A stretch of DNA of 5,336 nt from JANPCX01 sp046094425. Lineage in GTDB: Bacteria > Pseudomonadota > Gammaproteobacteria > Burkholderiales > Burkholderiaceae_C. How positions within the stretch are numbered: position 1 is the stretch's first letter; each line of letters begins with the position of its first letter. The DNA lies in contig JBJTHI010000037.1 of assembly GCA_046094425.1 (NCBI GenBank), forward strand, positions 1-5,336, given 5' to 3'. Shown here piece after piece: positions 5,101-5,336 of the stretch. A program made the position numbers and the translations under genes. The notes under the pieces are model-generated. The model was given only the letters and a program-made list of their open reading frames with translations, was not told the DNA's origin and ran no database searches.

Positions 5101-5336
5101 GTACGGGATCGGTGACTGCGCGTTTGGCGTGTTTTGGTCTGTTCCAAAGCCAGCCATGCACCTGCTTGCAGCGCGGCTCCCACTTGATCGAGCAAAGCCA
5201 CGCGCCCTGAAGGCGACGTGCCTTCAGGCCCTAGCTTCCACTGGTGCCAGTACAGCGCCACGCTGGCATCAATCGCCCGCCACACCGCTGGCCGGGCTAA
5301 CCACTGGGCTGCGGCTGCCGCGCCATAACCTAAGAG
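5088..5336 (-). CDS. C-terminal part of a membrane protein, possibly a LysE/ArgO-type exporter, with a polar extension
   Basis: The minus-strand frame is open from the right window edge to a TAA at 5090-5088 (82 codons visible). It starts LLGYGAAAAAQWLARPAVW, then RAIDASVALYWHQWKLGPEG. This resembles the last helix region of LysE/RhtB/ArgO amino-acid exporters, where a small-residue helix, a W-L-x-R-P-x-x-W loop and a final hydrophobic segment are common. The match is from memory and modest, and the YWHQW stretch is unusually polar for a membrane helix. After PEG the protein continues about 45 residues (TSPSGRVALLDQVG to TRQTRSHRSRTQAT), ending basic and hydrophilic, which is longer than the exporters I recall. 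The junction coincides with a strong hairpin (5206-5228). The gene converges on the MFS gene and overlaps its last 13 bases. Alternatives are an unrelated membrane protein or an in-frame read past an older stop. Confidence 0.5.
   Translation of the reverse strand, partial: LLGYGAAAAAQWLARPAVWRAIDASVALYWHQWKLGPEGTSPSGRVALLDQVGAALQAGAWLALEQTKTRQTRSHRSRTQAT
5206..5228. other. Perfect 9-bp hairpin near the convergent gene ends
   Basis: CCTGAAGGC (5206-5214) pairs completely with GCCTTCAGG (5220-5228) around the loop GACGT. It lies 105 bases beyond the MFS stop and inside the 3' part of the convergent gene. Neither strand has a T run after it, so it is not a classic factor-independent terminator. 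It could still slow polymerase or protect transcript ends coming from either side. Confidence 0.45.

Overview
The window is GC-rich DNA with dense coding on both strands. Codon use favours G/C in the third position, and the protein repertoire resembles a beta-proteobacterium of the order Burkholderiales, most plausibly a Comamonadaceae relative. That placement is inferred from composition and protein style. No rRNA, tRNA or phylogenetic marker is present to confirm it.

Layout. The left edge (1-193, minus) holds the first 64 codons of an unrecognised protein that runs out of the window. Next comes a complete PhoD-type alkaline phosphatase/phosphodiesterase gene (347-1939, minus) with a probable Tat signal. 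A 132-base divergent intergenic region (1940-2071) contains a dyad that could be an operator. On the plus strand, 2072-3152 is a mandelate racemase-type enolase-superfamily gene. One extra G in a G5 run (2555-2559) breaks its frame. Removing that G gives exactly 359 residues, with every metal ligand and catalytic residue at the same number as in Pseudomonas mandelate racemase. The next gene-free stretch (3153-3534) is filled mostly by a 318-base segment (3197-3514) bounded by 20-base inverted repeats with one mismatch. It looks like a non-autonomous mobile element or a relic of one. An MFS transporter with a C-terminal antibiotic-biosynthesis-monooxygenase-like domain follows (3535-5100, plus). 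Its 3' end overlaps by 13 bases the 3' end of a convergent minus-strand gene (5088-5336, partial) whose visible C-terminus may belong to a LysE/ArgO-type exporter.

How the genes might work together. The racemase-like enzyme and the MFS transporter lie in the same orientation and may once have formed a transcription unit for a small 2-hydroxy acid or related carboxylate. The inverted-repeat element now separates them, and it ends about 20 bases before the transporter's apparent GTG start, which has no visible ribosome-binding site. PhoD is transcribed away from this pair and need not be related to it. The observations most worth a second look are the precise single-base frameshift in an otherwise intact racemase, its altered substrate pocket, and the inverted-repeat element. 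I saw no clear evidence of a wholly new multi-gene system.
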